This document shows, one piece after another, positions 6,186 through 7,207 of a stretch of 7,207 bases of DNA (positions are counted from its first letter, which is position 1; each line of letters begins with the position of its first letter). The DNA is taken from positions 1 to 7,207 of the forward strand of contig JBKJUK010000192.1 of NCBI GenBank assembly GCA_046590705.1, given 5' to 3'. Source of the DNA: JBKJUK01 sp046590705. GTDB lineage: Bacteria > Acidobacteriota > Thermoanaerobaculia > Gp7-AA8. Below the pieces are notes generated by a model, which was not told where the DNA came from, did not search any database, and was given only the letters and a program-made list of their open reading frames with translations. A program made the position numbers and the translations under genes.

Positions 6186-6289
6186 GCCCGAAGTTGAAAA
6201 CTTCGGCCACCTGCTTCGCGCCGTTTGATCCACTGAGGCTGCTGAACGTTTACGCCACGACTCAGTGGCCAAAGTTTTCAACTTTGGGC
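6186..6289. repeat. Paired-hairpin inverted repeat (REP/BIME-like element)
   Basis: Two 25-bp units, 6186-6210 and 6265-6289, are inverted copies of each other at 23 of 25 positions and can be extended by two more pairs outward. Each unit is itself a hairpin: CCGAAGTT-GAA-AACTTCGG at 6188-6206 and CCAAAGTT-TTC-AACTTTGG at 6269-6287, both with perfect 8-bp stems. The two differences between the units fall at the equivalent stem position on each side, so both stems stay fully paired. An inner pair, CCACTGAG (6230-6237) and CTCAGTGG (6261-6268), lies between them. This resembles the arrangement of paired REP sequences between convergent genes. No transposase is present in the window. Confidence 0.8.
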
Positions 6290-6330
6290 TTCGTCATCAG
6301 CGGAGATGTTGTTCCGAGCGCGTCACACGT

Positions 6331-6363
6331 AAAAACGGCCGCTTTCGCGGCCGTTTCTTTTTT
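6331..6363. terminator. Bidirectional intrinsic terminator
   Basis: AAACGGCCGC (6333-6342) and GCGGCCGTTT (6347-6356) form a perfect 10-bp GC-rich stem with a TTTC loop. On the plus strand it is followed by C and six T (6358-6363); on the minus strand the A-run at 6331-6335 supplies the T-tract. It sits between convergent genes, 21 bp beyond the stop of the S1-like gene and about 240 bp beyond the EAL stop, and can serve both. Confidence 0.92.
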
Positions 6364-6383
6364 GCTGCTGACTACGTTTCTTT

Positions 6384-7207
6384 CTACTTGTTGAATGCCT
6401 TCTCCAGCGCCAGGGCCAGCGCGCTCTTGCCGCCTACCGCTGCTTCGCCTTTTTCTTTCATGTAGTCGACATACTCGCCGCGAACCTCTGCTTCTTTGGC
6501 TGCTTCGTGACTGAGGGTGAGACGACGGCGCGCGACATCGACCATCAGAACCTTGACCTTCAGCTTTTCTCCCACCGGGTGAAGTTTCGCGGCATCGCCA
6601 CCCTGCGGAAGGCCGAGTTCGGAGTACGGGATCAATCCGGTCAGCGCAGGTTCGAGCAGAACAAAAACGCCCGGAGGTCCGACGCGCTCGACAGTCCCCT
6701 CGCTGAGGGTTCCGGCCGGGTACTTGCTCTCCACTTCTTCCCACGGATCGTTGACGGCCACTTCCCGCATCGCCAGCGAGATTCGCTTCTTGTCGGAATC
6801 GACTTCGCGGACCCAGCCCGTGACCATAGCACCGACATTGATCGATTCGTCCGAGGCCTTCATGCCGATCGGAAGCTGTGAGACGTGCACCAGTCCATCG
6901 ATACCCGGCTCCAGTTCGATGAAGATGCCGAAGTCGGTGGCTCGCGCCACTTTGCCGGTGAAGGCTGTACCTGCAGCGTACTTTTCGGAGAGGTCGGACC
7001 ATGGATCGGGTTCCAGATCCTTCATCGAAAGCGAGATGCGTTTTCCGCCCTCATCCATCTTCAGAATCTTGACGGTTACATCCTGTCCCGCCGTGACGAT
7101 TTCATTGGGATCGTTGACGCGACGACGGCTCATTTCTGAAACGTGCAGCAGCCCTTCGATTCCGCCGATGTCAACGAACGCTCCGAACGGAACGATGTTC
7201 TTCACCT
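6384..7207 (-). CDS. S1-repeat RNA-binding protein, ribosomal protein S1-like (5' end beyond window)
   Basis: The visible 274 or so codons run open to the right edge; the GTG at 7203-7205 is an internal valine codon, not a start. Three S1 (OB-fold) repeats are visible, counted from that valine: 1-63 (VKNIVPFGAFVDIGG, GLLHVSEMS, RISLSMK), 79-147 (GKVARATDFGIFIELEPG, GLVHVSQL, RISLAMR) and 166-232 (EGTVERVGPPGVFVLLEP, GLIPYSELG, RRLTLSH). The DPW linkers after repeats one and two are typical of ribosomal protein S1, which helps the 30S subunit bind mRNA. The third repeat is more divergent, and a short charged tail ends in ALEKAFNK. It may be true ribosomal protein S1 (rpsA) or a shorter S1-repeat protein; the missing N-terminus would decide. 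A terminator follows its stop within 21 bp. Confidence 0.88.
   Translation of the reverse strand, partial: VKNIVPFGAFVDIGGIEGLLHVSEMSRRRVNDPNEIVTAGQDVTVKILKMDEGGKRISLSMKDLEPDPWSDLSEKYAAGTAFTGKVARATDFGIFIELEPGIDGLVHVSQLPIGMKASDESINVGAMVTGWVREVDSDKKRISLAMREVAVNDPWEEVESKYPAGTLSEGTVERVGPPGVFVLLEPALTGLIPYSELGLPQGGDAAKLHPVGEKLKVKVLMVDVARRRLTLSHEAAKEAEVRGEYVDYMKEKGEAAVGGKSALALALEKAFNK

Noticed and set aside
6262..7002. A 246-codon minus-strand open frame in another phase of the S1-like gene
   Set aside because: It overlaps the S1 repeats in a different frame, is Arg-rich without motifs, and runs through the terminator and the repeat element.
7203..7205. GTG as the start of the S1-like gene
   Set aside because: It falls inside an S1 repeat as the expected valine before KNIVPFGAF, so the gene continues beyond the window.

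Overview
The window comes from a moderately GC-rich bacterial chromosome. No marker gene fixes the taxon. A long kinase-like protein with cyclase-like, transmembrane and TPR regions, a small secreted protein of a type I associate with Acidobacteriota, and dispersed palindromic intergenic repeats together suggest Acidobacteriota or a similar soil or sediment lineage. That placement is inference.

Layout: positions 1-4171 carry three genes on the minus strand. Read in their own direction these are a large membrane protein kinase homologue (4171-1313), a secreted, C-terminally anchored protein of unknown function (1158-406), and the first 120 codons of a MOSC-domain protein (360-1, cut by the left edge). 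Positions 4172-4526 hold no gene but contain a roughly 150-bp palindromic repeat. A minus-strand rof-like gene for a small Rho-binding antiterminator follows (4772-4527). Divergent from it is a two-gene plus-strand operon: a stand-alone receiver-domain response regulator (4918-5298) and a stand-alone EAL-domain c-di-GMP phosphodiesterase (5295-6092), overlapping by 4 nt. Positions 6093-6383 hold a second inverted-repeat element made of two hairpins and a strong bidirectional terminator. That terminator separates the EAL gene from the convergent minus-strand gene for a ribosomal-protein-S1-like protein (7207-6384, 5' end outside the window).

How the parts may work together: the receiver and EAL genes look like a split version of a RocR-type REC-EAL regulator, in which phosphorylation would control c-di-GMP hydrolysis. 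The kinase-like protein is the most unusual gene. It keeps the kinase fold motifs but lacks the ATP-binding lysine, the HRD aspartate and the DFG aspartate, and it is followed by a nucleotidyl-cyclase-like domain that also lacks its metal aspartates. It therefore looks like a doubly inactive signalling scaffold spanning the membrane, with a TPR-rich periplasmic half. I saw no CRISPR array, tRNA, rRNA, insertion sequence or phage gene.
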